64,000 bases of DNA from Brooklawnia sp963780175 (GCA_963780175.1 CAWAAT010000003.1:124001-188000), one strand, 5' to 3'. Positions 17,778 through 26,376 are shown, numbered from the stretch's first letter. Made by a program: numbers and translations. The notes: generated from the letters alone by a model not told the origin.

Positions 17778-18527
17778 ATGACTGATCCCCTCGCACTGGC
17801 GGCGCAGATCGATGCCGGGCTACGTGCGCGAGCGCGACCGGAGCGCGCGGCCGGCGAAAAGGCCTATCTGAAGAGCAGTCTCGAGCACTACGGCACGTCG
17901 ATGCCGGCCATCCGGTCGGCGGTCCTCGAAGTTATCGGGCAGGGGCCCAACGCCCACGATGACGTGATCGCGCTCGTCAACGAACTGTGGGGAGTGCCGG
18001 TGCACGAACGCCGACAGGCCGCCGTCGAGGTGCTTTCGGCCAACGAGGACGTCCTGCGGGCCGACGACATCGTCCTGCTGGAACGGCTGCTGCGCGAGTC
18101 ACGCACCTGGGCTCTGGTGGACGGACTGGCGGCGTCCGTCATCGGGCCTCTCGTGGAGCGCGAACCTGGGCTCGGCGCCACCCTGGACCGCTGGGCGGTG
18201 GACGAGGACTTCTGGATCCGACGCTCGGCGCTGCTGGCGCTGCTGCTCGCGTTGCGTCGAGGGGAGGGCGACTTCGAACGGTTCGGCCGCTACGCAGAGG
18301 CGATGCTGGGTGAGAAGCAGTTCTTCATCCGCAAGGCGATCGGGTGGGTGCTGCGGGACACCGGACGCAAGAGGCCCGACCTGGTGTTCCAGTGGCTGGA
18401 GCCCAGAGCGGCGCGGGCCTCCGGTGTCACCGTTCGCGAGGCGGTCAAACCCCTGACCGACGAGCAGCGGGACGCCGTCCTGGCCGCTCGGTCGGCGGTG
18501 CCGGACGCGTCAACGGGCCGTGGCTAG
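17778..18527 (+). CDS. AlkD-like DNA alkylation repair protein
   Basis: 249 residues of helical HEAT-like repeats without membrane segments. KAYLKSSLEHYGTSMPAIR, ELWGVPVHERRQAAVEVL, TWALVDGLAASVIGPL and DEDFWIRRSALLALL match AlkD-family 3-methyladenine glycosylases; the Trp-Asp pair in TWALVDG and the Arg in FWIRRS are the usual lesion-facing residues. It would excise positively charged alkylated bases. Its stop overlaps the stop of the convergent DUF429-RelA gene by 4 bp. Confidence 0.9.
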   Translation: MTDPLALAAQIDAGLRARARPERAAGEKAYLKSSLEHYGTSMPAIRSAVLEVIGQGPNAHDDVIALVNELWGVPVHERRQAAVEVLSANEDVLRADDIVLLERLLRESRTWALVDGLAASVIGPLVEREPGLGATLDRWAVDEDFWIRRSALLALLLALRRGEGDFERFGRYAEAMLGEKQFFIRKAIGWVLRDTGRKRPDLVFQWLEPRAARASGVTVREAVKPLTDEQRDAVLAARSAVPDASTGRG

Positions 18528-20374
18528 CCCTTGACGGCCGAATCAGGGCTGGGCGTCCGCGCCCCCGCACGCAGCTTGTCGAGCCGGGTGCGCAGCAGAT
18601 CGAAGCGGTGGGCGTTGCCGCGCAGCGCCAGGTAGCGGTCGCTGAAGACGGCGAGCAGGGCGTCGTCGAGCCGGCGCACGGCACCCGGCGGGTACTGGTA
18701 ACCCATCCGCTCGGTGATGGCCGTGGAGTCGACCGACGGCAGCAGGGCGGCGAGGTCGCGCAGCGAGGTGATACCGAGCTCGAGCAGCAGCCCCGACATC
18801 CACGTGTAGTGGTCGGTGCGCGACCAGCCTGCGTCCGGGTAGTGCCCGGCGAGGAACGCCGCCAACTCCTGGTGACCGATGCGGGCGTGGTCGGCGTCCG
18901 GTTGCTTCGGGGCCTCCTCGGCAGCGGGTTCGCGCAGCCGGTCGCGGATGACCTCGAACTCCCGGTCGGCCAGTTCGAGCAGGCCGGCCGCCAGGGTGAA
19001 GCGGCGGTTGAGGTCGGGGGCGAGCGTCTCGGGGATCGTCCCCTTGTAGCGGATGTCGTGCTCGAACTCGGCCCAGGCGTGCTGCAGCACCGTGCGGATC
19101 TGGATCTGGGCGCTCGGCACCCGCACCGCGTCCGCGGGCATGTCGCCCAGCCAGACCGGGTCGAGGGCGACCTGCAGGTGGCGGCTGACGTACCCGAACA
19201 CGCCCTTGGCTGGCGGTCTCCGGCCCAGGTCCTTGTCGTCGACCACCGCCAGTTGGTCGCTGATCAGGTCGGCCACCGCGGCGACGTCGCTGGTCACGTA
19301 GGTGATGATGCGGGTGCCGATCTGGTCGGTGATGTCGCGCAGCGGGTCGGCGAACACCGGGTGACCGTCCACCATGCGTTCGGTCTTGGCCACGAAGGAG
19401 TTGAGGCTCTTGCCGCGCCAGGCGACGTTCAGGTAGTTGATGCCGGCGTCGTCCAGCACCGTGGTCAGCCAGGTCGCCAGCCTGCGGGCCAGGTCATGCA
19501 CCTGGGGTTGAATCTGCGCGTAGTGGCGCACCGCATCCCGGACGACGTCAGCCGGGCCGGCCTCGGGAGCTGGCTCCGGGGTTGTCTCGGGACTTGCCTC
19601 CGGTGACTGCAGGGAATCGCGTTTGCGGGGGGTGGGGGTCAGCCCGGCGGGCAGCGTGGGGGTGACGATGTAGCCGGTCTGCGCGTCCCCGTAGGTGGTC
19701 AGCGAATCGGGTCGGCGGGCCGCGGTCATCGCGACGTAGGCGCAGACCACGGCGTCCAACTGGTCCTCGGCGCGGCGCAGGTCGCTCTTGCGTCCGGCCT
19801 CGGTCACCGCGGCGACGACCTGCCGCCACGGCTTGGTCGAGCGCAACCGGAGCGGCGGGTCGGCGTCCGCCAGCGACTCGAGCAGTCCGGTGAGTCGCAG
19901 CATCTCGGAGCGCAGCAGGGCGAACGTGCGGTGGGTGCGCTGCTTGTACTTCAGCGTGCGCCCCAGCCCGAAGACCGCCACCAGGGCGGCGTGCGGGTAC
20001 ACCTCGATGGCGCGGCGAGCGGCGGTTGACGCCGGGTCGATGTCGAGACCCAGCCGGGCGGCCAGCCGGGCGCCACGCGGGCTGTCGCTGAACTCGGGTT
20101 TGCCGGTGTTGGACGGGTGGGTGCCGGCGTCGAAGCGGGCGAAGTCGTGGCTGAGGGCCGCCTCGCACGGCCTGCTGCCGGTGGGGTTCGTGACGATGAG
20201 CGGGGCGTCGATGCCGACGATGCAGTCGCCGGTCAGGTAGCCGACAAGCGCCTCGGCGATGGAGTCGTCCGTGCTGGCTCGTGACAGGTGCACCAGTGCG
20301 CCGGTGTCGTCGAGCACGGCCAGACCCGAGGGGGCGCGATCGCCCCACGCGAGGTCAATCCCGATGAAGTGCAC
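18524..20374 (-). CDS. Fusion of a DUF429 domain with a RelA/SpoT nucleotidyltransferase domain
   Basis: 616 residues from a GTG at 20374. Residues 1-240 are a DUF429 domain (FIGIDLAWGD, CIVGIDAPLIV, EVYPHAALVAVFG, EDQLDAVVCAYVA), an RNase H-like fold predicted to be a nuclease. A Pro/Glu-rich linker (about 248-275) leads to a RelA/SpoT domain (about 285-445) with WRGKSLNSF, DITDQIGTRIITYV, GYVSRHLQV and AQIQIRTVLQHAWAEFEHD. In active (p)ppGpp synthetases the IQIRT motif is preceded by Glu; here it is Gln (residue 423). A helical tail follows. The reading frame is continuous, so the fusion looks real. Function unknown; could be an altered alarmone synthetase or toxin-like enzyme. Confidence 0.8.
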   Translation of the reverse strand: MHFIGIDLAWGDRAPSGLAVLDDTGALVHLSRASTDDSIAEALVGYLTGDCIVGIDAPLIVTNPTGSRPCEAALSHDFARFDAGTHPSNTGKPEFSDSPRGARLAARLGLDIDPASTAARRAIEVYPHAALVAVFGLGRTLKYKQRTHRTFALLRSEMLRLTGLLESLADADPPLRLRSTKPWRQVVAAVTEAGRKSDLRRAEDQLDAVVCAYVAMTAARRPDSLTTYGDAQTGYIVTPTLPAGLTPTPRKRDSLQSPEASPETTPEPAPEAGPADVVRDAVRHYAQIQPQVHDLARRLATWLTTVLDDAGINYLNVAWRGKSLNSFVAKTERMVDGHPVFADPLRDITDQIGTRIITYVTSDVAAVADLISDQLAVVDDKDLGRRPPAKGVFGYVSRHLQVALDPVWLGDMPADAVRVPSAQIQIRTVLQHAWAEFEHDIRYKGTIPETLAPDLNRRFTLAAGLLELADREFEVIRDRLREPAAEEAPKQPDADHARIGHQELAAFLAGHYPDAGWSRTDHYTWMSGLLLELGITSLRDLAALLPSVDSTAITERMGYQYPPGAVRRLDDALLAVFSDRYLALRGNAHRFDLLRTRLDKLRAGARTPSPDSAVKG

Positions 20375-20525
20375 GAACAACCAGCTTCCCTTGGTCAGGC
20401 GGCATCCCGGCTCTGCGCTGGTTCCCATTCTCGCCCATCGGGTGTGGATGTGCGCGCCGAAACCGCGGCCAGCACAATGGACGTGTGAACACCCCAGCCG
20501 ATGGTCGCGCCGTGCGAGGCCGATC

Positions 20526-21005
20526 GTGGTGAGGCCGGGGCAGGTGCTGCTGCTGGTGGTGGTCAACCTGGCGGTCGTCGCAGGGTTGACGCTGGCCATC
20601 GGCGCCAGCGCGCCGAGATGGCCGGACGCCTGGGTGGCCCGCGACCGGGGCCCGCTGCGGCTGGCTTCCTGGGAGACGGTGGCCAGGTACCGCAGGCTCG
20701 GCGTCCAGCGGTGGGCGCGCCGACTGCCCGAGTTGGGCGGGTTGTTCGGCATCGACAAGAGGCATCTGCGGGGACGCTCACCCGAGTTGCTGGCCGCCTA
20801 TCTGCTCGAGGTGCGCCGGGCGGAATGGGTGCACTGGGCATCGCTGCTTGCCCTGCTGCCGATCGCGGTGTTCAACCCGTGGTGGTTGTGGCTGCTGTTC
20901 GCGGTCATCAGTTGCGCGGTGAACCTGCCGTTCTGGGCGATCCTGCGGCTCAACCGCATCCGGCTGGCGGGGTTGCTGACCAGGCTCGAGCGCCGGAGGA
21001 ACTGA
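20526..21005 (+). CDS. CrtO-family (glycosyl-4,4'-diaponeurosporenoate-type) acyltransferase
   Basis: About 159 residues from a GTG at 20526 (a second GTG at 20529). One hydrophobic N-terminal segment and two near the C-terminus (ASLLALLPIAVFNPWWLWLLF). The middle, WARRLPELGGLFGIDKRHLRG, and NLPFWAILRLNRIRL near the end resemble the small membrane acyltransferase CrtO of the staphyloxanthin pathway, which acylates a carotenoid glucoside. It is convergent with, and 13 bp from, a carotenoid-type glycosyltransferase and CruF, which supports that role. Confidence 0.7.
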   Translation: MVRPGQVLLLVVVNLAVVAGLTLAIGASAPRWPDAWVARDRGPLRLASWETVARYRRLGVQRWARRLPELGGLFGIDKRHLRGRSPELLAAYLLEVRRAEWVHWASLLALLPIAVFNPWWLWLLFAVISCAVNLPFWAILRLNRIRLAGLLTRLERRRN

Positions 21006-21018
21006 GCGAGGCCCGCGG

Positions 21019-22146
21019 TCAGCTCGGACGCCCCACGGGGCGCCCCTTCCAGGACGCCGTCCCGCGCAGGTGCCGGTGCCACGAGACCGCGGTGAGCGTC
21101 CCGAACGCGGCGATGGACGCAGGGTGGGCTGCACTGTCCGGCCACACCGGGCCGCCGACGCGGCGGGCGACCGCGGCCCGGCCGAGCGCCCCGGACGCGT
21201 ACCCCAGCGCGCCGATCAGCCGCGTCGTGGGCCGGCGTCCCAGCAACGCGGCCAGCGGGGGCACCAAGTAGGCCAGCGCCAGGAATGCGTTGACGGCGAC
21301 GCTGCCGACCGGGCCACCGAACGCCGACCACATCGATTTGGCGTAGCCGTCGACCAGTTCGGCGGGGGAGGCGTACATCCGGCAGGAGGCGAGATGGGAC
21401 GCGTCCAGGGTGGCCGCGCGTCCTCCCGACTTCTTGGTGGCCCGCATCAGGCAGATGTCCTCCAGCACCTCGCCAGCCACCGTGGCGTGCCCGCCCATCG
21501 CGTGGTAGGCGGCCGCATCGAAGACGAGGAACTGGCCGTTCGCCGCCGACAACGACGTCCACCGCAGGCGCTCGGCGAGCCACAACGGCAGGGTGGCCGC
21601 CCATGACCAGGTGAGCAGTGGCTGAACCAGCCGGGCCAGCCAGTCGTCGGCCAGTTCGCGCGGGAAGGGTGACACCATGGCGAAGCCGCCCGTCCGCAGT
21701 TCGCTGACGGCCGCCCGCACGGCGTGGGGCTCGAAGTGGACGTCGGCGTCGGCGAAGACCAGCACCGTCCCGGTGGCCTGGGCGGCCAGCCGGGCGCAGG
21801 CCCACGACTTGCCCAGCCAGCCGGGCGGCGGGGGCTGGTCGGGAGAGGTGATGACCGTCAGGCGGGAGTCGTCGAAGCCGTGCAGGATGGCGGCGGTGGC
21901 GTCGGTGGAGCCGTCGTCCAGGACGATCACCTCCAGGTTCGGCACCCCCTGCTGGCCGAGCAGGCTGGCAACCGTCCGACCGATGTGGCTCTGTTCGTTG
22001 CGGGCCGGCACCAGGACGCTGACCCGTTCGGTGAGCGCGGGGCCGGTGGCCGGTGGCCGGCGGAGTTGTCGCAGGTTGACCATGGTGTGGGCGGCCAGCG
22101 CGGCCGAGATGGCTGAGCCGCCGGCCACGACCGGGTTCGCTCTCAC
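21019..22146 (-). CDS. Family 2 glycosyltransferase, probable carotenoid glycosyltransferase
   Basis: 375 residues from a GTG at 22146 that overlaps the CruF stop (GTGA). GT2 motifs: VSVLVPARNEQSHIGRTV, VIVLDDGSTDATAAIL, and the metal site FADADVHFEP. An N-terminal and two C-terminal hydrophobic stretches suggest membrane attachment. Translational coupling to a CruF-like gene indicates that it glycosylates a hydroxylated carotenoid end group, as CruC or CrtQ do. The GT2 call is firm; the acceptor is inferred from context. Confidence 0.8.
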   Translation of the reverse strand: MRANPVVAGGSAISAALAAHTMVNLRQLRRPPATGPALTERVSVLVPARNEQSHIGRTVASLLGQQGVPNLEVIVLDDGSTDATAAILHGFDDSRLTVITSPDQPPPPGWLGKSWACARLAAQATGTVLVFADADVHFEPHAVRAAVSELRTGGFAMVSPFPRELADDWLARLVQPLLTWSWAATLPLWLAERLRWTSLSAANGQFLVFDAAAYHAMGGHATVAGEVLEDICLMRATKKSGGRAATLDASHLASCRMYASPAELVDGYAKSMWSAFGGPVGSVAVNAFLALAYLVPPLAALLGRRPTTRLIGALGYASGALGRAAVARRVGGPVWPDSAAHPASIAAFGTLTAVSWHRHLRGTASWKGRPVGRPS

Positions 22147-22955
22147 GGTGCTGGATCCTCGGCCCGTGTCGCGGCGGCAAATGCCGGGGACGACCTGCGC
22201 AGGCTCAGCCACCACGGGACGATCACCAGACCCATCAGCAGCCCGCCCCACACGGCGACCGTCGGGCGGTCGAAGAAGACGACGTTGCCGAACACGTTCG
22301 AGAAGTAAACCCAGCTCAACATCAGCGTGGGCACCCCGGTCGGCGCCTTCACCTTGGGCAGGTGGGCCAGCATCGCCATCATCACCACCGACACCACCAG
22401 CCAACCCAGGTAGTTCTCGACCGGGATGCCGGGGATGCCCGGGATGGTGTGCTCGGCGACGTGCCACACCCAGTAGCCCTCGCCGACCATCTGCGGGTCG
22501 AGGAAGATGTCCCAGGTGGTGAACAGGTAGCCGCCCAGCAGGGCAGTCGCCGTCTTCGAGCGGACGAGGCGTTGGGTGGCCAGCAGACAGGGGTAGGCCA
22601 TCATCGACCACGCCATCGGGATGATCAGCGGCACCCCGAGCAGCGAGACGCCGAGCGCGTCGGTGTAGTGGTACGAGCCGAACAGCGCGCCGGTGGCCGT
22701 CCCGAACGCCTCGACACCCCAGCCGATGCCCAGGGTGGTGGCCAGGTAGCTGCCCGTCCACAGCGGCCCGCGCCAGATGAAGGCGTGGCTGACGCTGGCC
22801 AGGAATGAGGTGATGACGGTGATGATCGTGAGGGTGACCCGCCACTGCCCCGAGGTGAGGGGCCAGGCCTGGTGACCGAGAATCGTGGCGACGGCCAGCA
22901 CCCACGGCAGCACCCGCACCCAGCGGTGCTCGGTCGCCCGGTGTGAACTGGTCAT
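22143..22955 (-). CDS. cruF: CruF-like carotenoid biosynthesis membrane protein (DUF422)
   Basis: 270 residues with about seven membrane helices. GWGVEAFGTATGALFGSYHY, TTWDIFLDPQMVGEGYW and GIPVENYLGWL are blocks of the CruF/DUF422 family, which hydrate the psi end of carotenoids to give 1'-hydroxy or bisanhydrobacterioruberin-type products. First gene of a two-gene operon with the glycosyltransferase. No crtE, crtB or crtI is visible nearby, so the backbone must be made elsewhere. Confidence 0.85.
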   Translation of the reverse strand: MTSSHRATEHRWVRVLPWVLAVATILGHQAWPLTSGQWRVTLTIITVITSFLASVSHAFIWRGPLWTGSYLATTLGIGWGVEAFGTATGALFGSYHYTDALGVSLLGVPLIIPMAWSMMAYPCLLATQRLVRSKTATALLGGYLFTTWDIFLDPQMVGEGYWVWHVAEHTIPGIPGIPVENYLGWLVVSVVMMAMLAHLPKVKAPTGVPTLMLSWVYFSNVFGNVVFFDRPTVAVWGGLLMGLVIVPWWLSLRRSSPAFAAATRAEDPAP

Positions 22956-22991
22956 CCCGCGAAACTAGCAGACCCCTCGGCTTGGTCACAG

Positions 22992-23053
22992 ACGCGTGCG
23001 AACCAGCTTGCCACCGGCGATATAGCGGACGCGGGAAGCTGGATCGCACGCGT
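22992..23053. repeat. Inverted repeat, family B copy
   Basis: ACGCGTGCGAACCAGCTT (22992-23009) is mirrored by AAGCTGGATCGCACGCGT (23036-23053) with one mismatch over 18 bases and a 26-bp spacer. The CGCGTGC-AA--AGCTT core is shared with 2971-3070. Placed between the starts of cruF and the alcohol dehydrogenase gene. Confidence 0.65.
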
Positions 23054-23058
23054 GTGGG

Positions 23059-23109
23059 CGATTCACGGGACGCGTCCCCGCGTGACCGATTCACGGGACA
23101 CGTCCCGTG
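23059..23109. repeat. Paired direct repeats with palindromic cores upstream of the alcohol dehydrogenase
   Basis: CGATTCACGGGACGCGTCCC (23059-23078) recurs with one change at 23087-23106. The first holds the palindrome GGGACGCGTCCC (23067-23078). The second holds CACGGGAC (92-99 of 23000s) mirrored by GTCCCGTG at 23102-23109. It ends 46 bp before the dehydrogenase ATG, so it could be a regulator site or extended repeat. Confidence 0.5.
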
Positions 23110-23155
23110 CCGCAGGTCATGATGGGACGCATCCGACCGATCGGAGGCAGCGACC

Positions 23156-24187
23156 ATGATCCCGAAGACGATGCGCGCCTGGCGGGTACGCGAGCCCGGC
23201 CCGATGGCCGGCCAGCCGCTGGAGTTCGTCGAGCTACCGGTGCCCCAGCCGGGGCGCGGCGAGGTGCTCGTCAGGGTGGTGACCTGCGCGGTGTGCCGCA
23301 CCGACCTGCACGTCACCGAGGGCGACCTGCCCCTCAGGCGTCCGCACGTCATCCCCGGCCATGAGGTCGTGGGCGAGGTCGTCGCGAATGGTGAGCCTTC
23401 GGCCGCAGGTGCCGCGCCACGGTTCACGGTGGGTGACCGCGTGGGGCTGGCCTGGCTGGGCAGCACCTGCGGTAGATGCCGATACTGCCGCTCGGGACGA
23501 GAGAACCTGTGCGCCTCGTCCCGGTACACCGGCTGGGATCGCGACGGGGGCTACGCGGAATTCGTCGTCGCGAACGAGGCCTACGCCTACCGCGTCCCCG
23601 AGCAGTTCGATGACGTCGCGGCAGCCCCACTGCTGTGTGCGGGCATCATCGGGTACCGGGCGCTGCACCGGGCAGCCGTCCCGCCCGGCGGGCGGTTGGG
23701 GCTGTACGGCTTCGGTGGTTCGGCACACCTGACAGCTCAACTGGCCATCGCCCAAGGTGTCGAGGTGCACGTGCTGACCAGGGGTGAGTCGGCCCGGACG
23801 CTGGCCCTGCGGCTGGGGGCGGTCTCGGCCGGGGACGCCCGGGATGCACCCCCGGTGCCACTCGACTCGGCGATCATCTTCGCCCCGGCGGGTGACATCG
23901 TGCCTTTCGCCCTGGAATCTCTGGTCGCGGGCGGGACGCTTGCCGTGGCCGGCATCCACCTGTCCGACGTCGAGCACCTCAACTATCAGCGCCACCTCTT
24001 CCACGAGAAGACCCTGACCTCGGTGGAGTCCAACACCAGGCGCGACGGCGAGGAGTTCCTCGCGCTGGCCGCGCGGCTGGGCGTCCGGGCGCACACCACC
24101 GAGTACGAGTTCACCGACGCCCCGCGCGCGCTGGAGTACCTTGCCCGCGGGGACGTCGAGGGTGCCGGGGTGCTGCGGATCGGTTGA
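23156..24187 (+). CDS. Zinc-dependent alcohol dehydrogenase, AdhA-like
   Basis: 343 residues. Catalytic zinc site CAVCRTDLHVTEGDLP and PGHEVVGEV; complete structural zinc site CGRCRYCRSGRENLC; Rossmann region GRLGLYGFGGSAHLTAQLA. The tail LTSVESNTRRDGEEFL and EFTDAPRALEYLARGDV matches the AdhA-type zinc alcohol dehydrogenases of actinobacteria. It oxidises or reduces primary alcohols and aldehydes with NAD(P). Two palindromic repeats lie directly upstream. Confidence 0.9.
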   Translation: MIPKTMRAWRVREPGPMAGQPLEFVELPVPQPGRGEVLVRVVTCAVCRTDLHVTEGDLPLRRPHVIPGHEVVGEVVANGEPSAAGAAPRFTVGDRVGLAWLGSTCGRCRYCRSGRENLCASSRYTGWDRDGGYAEFVVANEAYAYRVPEQFDDVAAAPLLCAGIIGYRALHRAAVPPGGRLGLYGFGGSAHLTAQLAIAQGVEVHVLTRGESARTLALRLGAVSAGDARDAPPVPLDSAIIFAPAGDIVPFALESLVAGGTLAVAGIHLSDVEHLNYQRHLFHEKTLTSVESNTRRDGEEFLALAARLGVRAHTTEYEFTDAPRALEYLARGDVEGAGVLRIG

Positions 24188-24220
24188 GGTCCGCGTCCAG
24201 CCCGCCCGTGGCAGTGCGGT

Positions 24221-25144
24221 TCACTGCGGAGCGGTGGCCAGCTCCCACGCGGTCGTCAGGTTCTGCCGGGCGAGCCGCATGATCGCCAGGCCGGCGTCGA
24301 AGTCGTCCCGGTCGTAGTTGAATTGCTCGATCATCAACTCGGGGCGCCGCTCGCCCAGGAAGCCGATCTCACGTCCCACGGCCATCAGGTCGGCCATCAT
24401 CGGCACGTCCAGGAAGCCTGGCGCGCCCAGCGGCGGGTGGTGGTCGCCGTACATGTCGAGCCCCGGGGTGGTCACGGCATTGCAGAAGTGCCAGGTGGAC
24501 GCCAACTCCGAGCCCATCGCCAGGGCCGCGGCCACGTCCTCGCCGTTCAAGGCGATGTGCGCGGTGTCCAGGCACAACGCGAACTGGCCGGGCCCGGAGC
24601 GCACGTCCTCGGCAAGGGCGATCGCCTCGGGGGTGTAGCCGAGGGCCTGCTTCTTGTGCACGGTGACGTCGAGGGGTTCGATCATCACCCTGAGATCGGG
24701 GGCAGCTGCGCACAGGGCCTTCAGTGAGTCGGTGAGCAACGCGAGGGCCTCCTGGCGCTCGGCCTCGGACGCCGGCGCCGGGCCGGGGGAGACCATGATG
24801 GCCATCGCGCCCGCCTCGCGGGCCTCGTCGCAGCGCTGCTGGATGGCGACCACGCTGCGGGCGCGCAGGTCGGCGTCGGAGGTTGCCAGCGACAGGCCCT
24901 GCGCGGTAATCAGCGGGATCATCCCGTAGGTCAGGTGAATGCCCTTGTCGGCGACCAGCGCGGCGATCTCGCGGCGCTCCCCGGCGTCAGAGATCGGGGA
25001 CGCCAGCACCGCCTCGAAGAAGTCCTCGTCGGCGACAGCCGTCAAACCGCGCAGCGAGAGCCCGGGCTGCTGGTCGGCCGGTGGCCACAGCTGGGAGAGA
25101 ATGGCGCCGGGTCGGGCTACAGTGTTCAACGCGCGTGAGGTCAT
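24221..25144 (-). CDS. Sugar phosphate isomerase/epimerase-like TIM-barrel protein
   Basis: 307 residues starting MTSRALNTVARPGAILSQLW at 25144; the open frame continues upstream but has no better start. Metal-binding blocks of the xylose isomerase-like TIM barrel are visible: VMIEPLDVTVHKKQ, FALCLDTAHIAL, STWHFCNAVTTPG, MYGDHHPPLGAPG and LMIEQFNYD. Members isomerise or epimerise sugars or act on keto-acids; the substrate is not evident. Isolated gene, convergent with the alcohol dehydrogenase. Confidence 0.75.
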   Translation of the reverse strand: MTSRALNTVARPGAILSQLWPPADQQPGLSLRGLTAVADEDFFEAVLASPISDAGERREIAALVADKGIHLTYGMIPLITAQGLSLATSDADLRARSVVAIQQRCDEAREAGAMAIMVSPGPAPASEAERQEALALLTDSLKALCAAAPDLRVMIEPLDVTVHKKQALGYTPEAIALAEDVRSGPGQFALCLDTAHIALNGEDVAAALAMGSELASTWHFCNAVTTPGLDMYGDHHPPLGAPGFLDVPMMADLMAVGREIGFLGERRPELMIEQFNYDRDDFDAGLAIMRLARQNLTTAWELATAPQ

Positions 25145-25349
25145 GCTCACCAGTCTTGCCAAAGCGTCAAGCGGTCGGGCGAGATTCTGCGGATTGTCGG
25201 TCGTCGCGTCAGCGTCCGCGAAGGAAAGCTGTAGTGAGAGCAGGTCCGCGAGAAAGTCCGCGTCCGCCGGAATAATCCAACCTTCAATCGTCGTTTTACA
25301 GGACGAGCGCCCGGAACGTCCGTCGGCGCACGACGACTGGAGGAACCTC

Positions 25350-25898
25350 ATGATTGACGCCACCGCTCTCACCGGCACCTGGACCCTGGACCCCGCCCAC
25401 ACCCGCATCGGTTTCTCGGCCCGCCACGCCATGGTTACCAAGGTCCGCGGCAACTTCGAGGAGTTCGACGGCACCGCGCATGTTGACGGCGCGAACCCGG
25501 CCAACTCCCACGTCCAGGTGACGATCCAGGCCGCCTCGATCAACACCAACAACAAGATGCGCGACGATCACCTGCGCACCAACGACTTCCTCGAGGTGGA
25601 CAAGTACCCCACCATCACCTTCACGTCGACCAAGGTTGAGCAGCTGGACGAGGACAACGTCCGCATCACCGGTGACCTGACGATCAAGGCGACCACCCGC
25701 CAGATCTCCTTCGACTTCGAGTTCGGTGGCCTTGCCAACGACCCGATGGGCAACACCCGGATCGGCTTCGAGGGTCAGACCTCGATCAATCGCCAGGATT
25801 ACGGCGTAGCGTTCAGCGCTCCCCTGGAGGCCGGCGGCGTGCTGGTCAGCGACAAGGTCGGTATCGACGTCGAGATCTCGGCGGTCAAGTCCGCCTGA
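25350..25898 (+). CDS. YceI family protein
   Basis: 182 residues from the ATG at 25350, ribosome site GGAGGA at 25339-25344. TGTWTLDPAHTRIGFSARHAM, AASINTNNKMRDDHLRTNDF and TFTSTKVEQL followed by GDLTIKATTRQISFD are the family's lipocalin-like beta-barrel blocks. YceI proteins bind isoprenoid-type lipids; cytosolic here since no signal peptide is seen. Monocistronic, with a strong terminator at 25935. The preceding 205 bp hold its promoter region and the start of the reverse gene, with no motif I can name. Confidence 0.92.
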   Translation: MIDATALTGTWTLDPAHTRIGFSARHAMVTKVRGNFEEFDGTAHVDGANPANSHVQVTIQAASINTNNKMRDDHLRTNDFLEVDKYPTITFTSTKVEQLDEDNVRITGDLTIKATTRQISFDFEFGGLANDPMGNTRIGFEGQTSINRQDYGVAFSAPLEAGGVLVSDKVGIDVEISAVKSA

Positions 25899-25934
25899 GC
25901 TCACAGACACTTCGCCTCGCAACGCGGCACGAGA

Positions 25935-25963
25935 AGGGCCGGTCCGCACGGCGGGCCGGCCCT
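25935..25963. terminator. Stem-loop terminator after the YceI gene
   Basis: AGGGCCGG (25935-25942) pairs with CCGGCCCT (25956-25963) around a 13-base loop, 37 bp after the stop. No T-run follows, as is usual in high-GC actinobacteria. Confidence 0.6.
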
Positions 25964-26025
25964 CGGCGGTGTCATCGGCCCATCAACAGGGCCAACCGAA
26001 CAGATCGACCCCTAAACTTGGGCCC

Positions 26026-26376
26026 ATGCCGGTGCACGTCAGCGACGAGGACTTCGACGCGTGCGTCAACCAGGCGCTGGACGCCATCCCGGACGCGCTG
26101 ATCGCCTTGATCGACAACTGCGTGGTGCTGGTCGAGGAAGCTCCGCCACCTGGTGAGGATCTTTTCGGGTTCTACGACGGCATTCCACTCACCGAGCGGG
26201 GCTTCGACTACGGCGGTGTGCTCCCCGACCGCATCCTGATCTTCCGCGAACCGCACAGGCTCACCTGCGAGACCGTCGATGATCTGATCGACGAGATCCA
26301 CACCACGGTGGTCCATGAGATCGCCCACCACTTCGGCATCGACGACGAGGCTCTCGGCGAACTCGGCTACCAGTGA
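26026..26376 (+). CDS. Metallopeptidase family protein (zincin-like, short)
   Basis: 116 residues from the ATG at 26026. The C-terminal VVHEIAHHFGIDDEALGELGY has the zinc motif HExxHH with a downstream acidic residue, as in the minimal metallopeptidase family found across actinobacteria. No signal peptide. FGFYDGIPLTERG and PDRILIFREPH are further family-like segments. Substrate unknown. Confidence 0.88.
   Translation: MPVHVSDEDFDACVNQALDAIPDALIALIDNCVVLVEEAPPPGEDLFGFYDGIPLTERGFDYGGVLPDRILIFREPHRLTCETVDDLIDEIHTTVVHEIAHHFGIDDEALGELGYQ

Noticed and set aside
25145..25555. N-terminal extension of the TIM-barrel protein up to 25555
   Set aside because: The extension lies antisense to the YceI gene, has no family-like sequence, and the ATG at 25144 gives a normal length.
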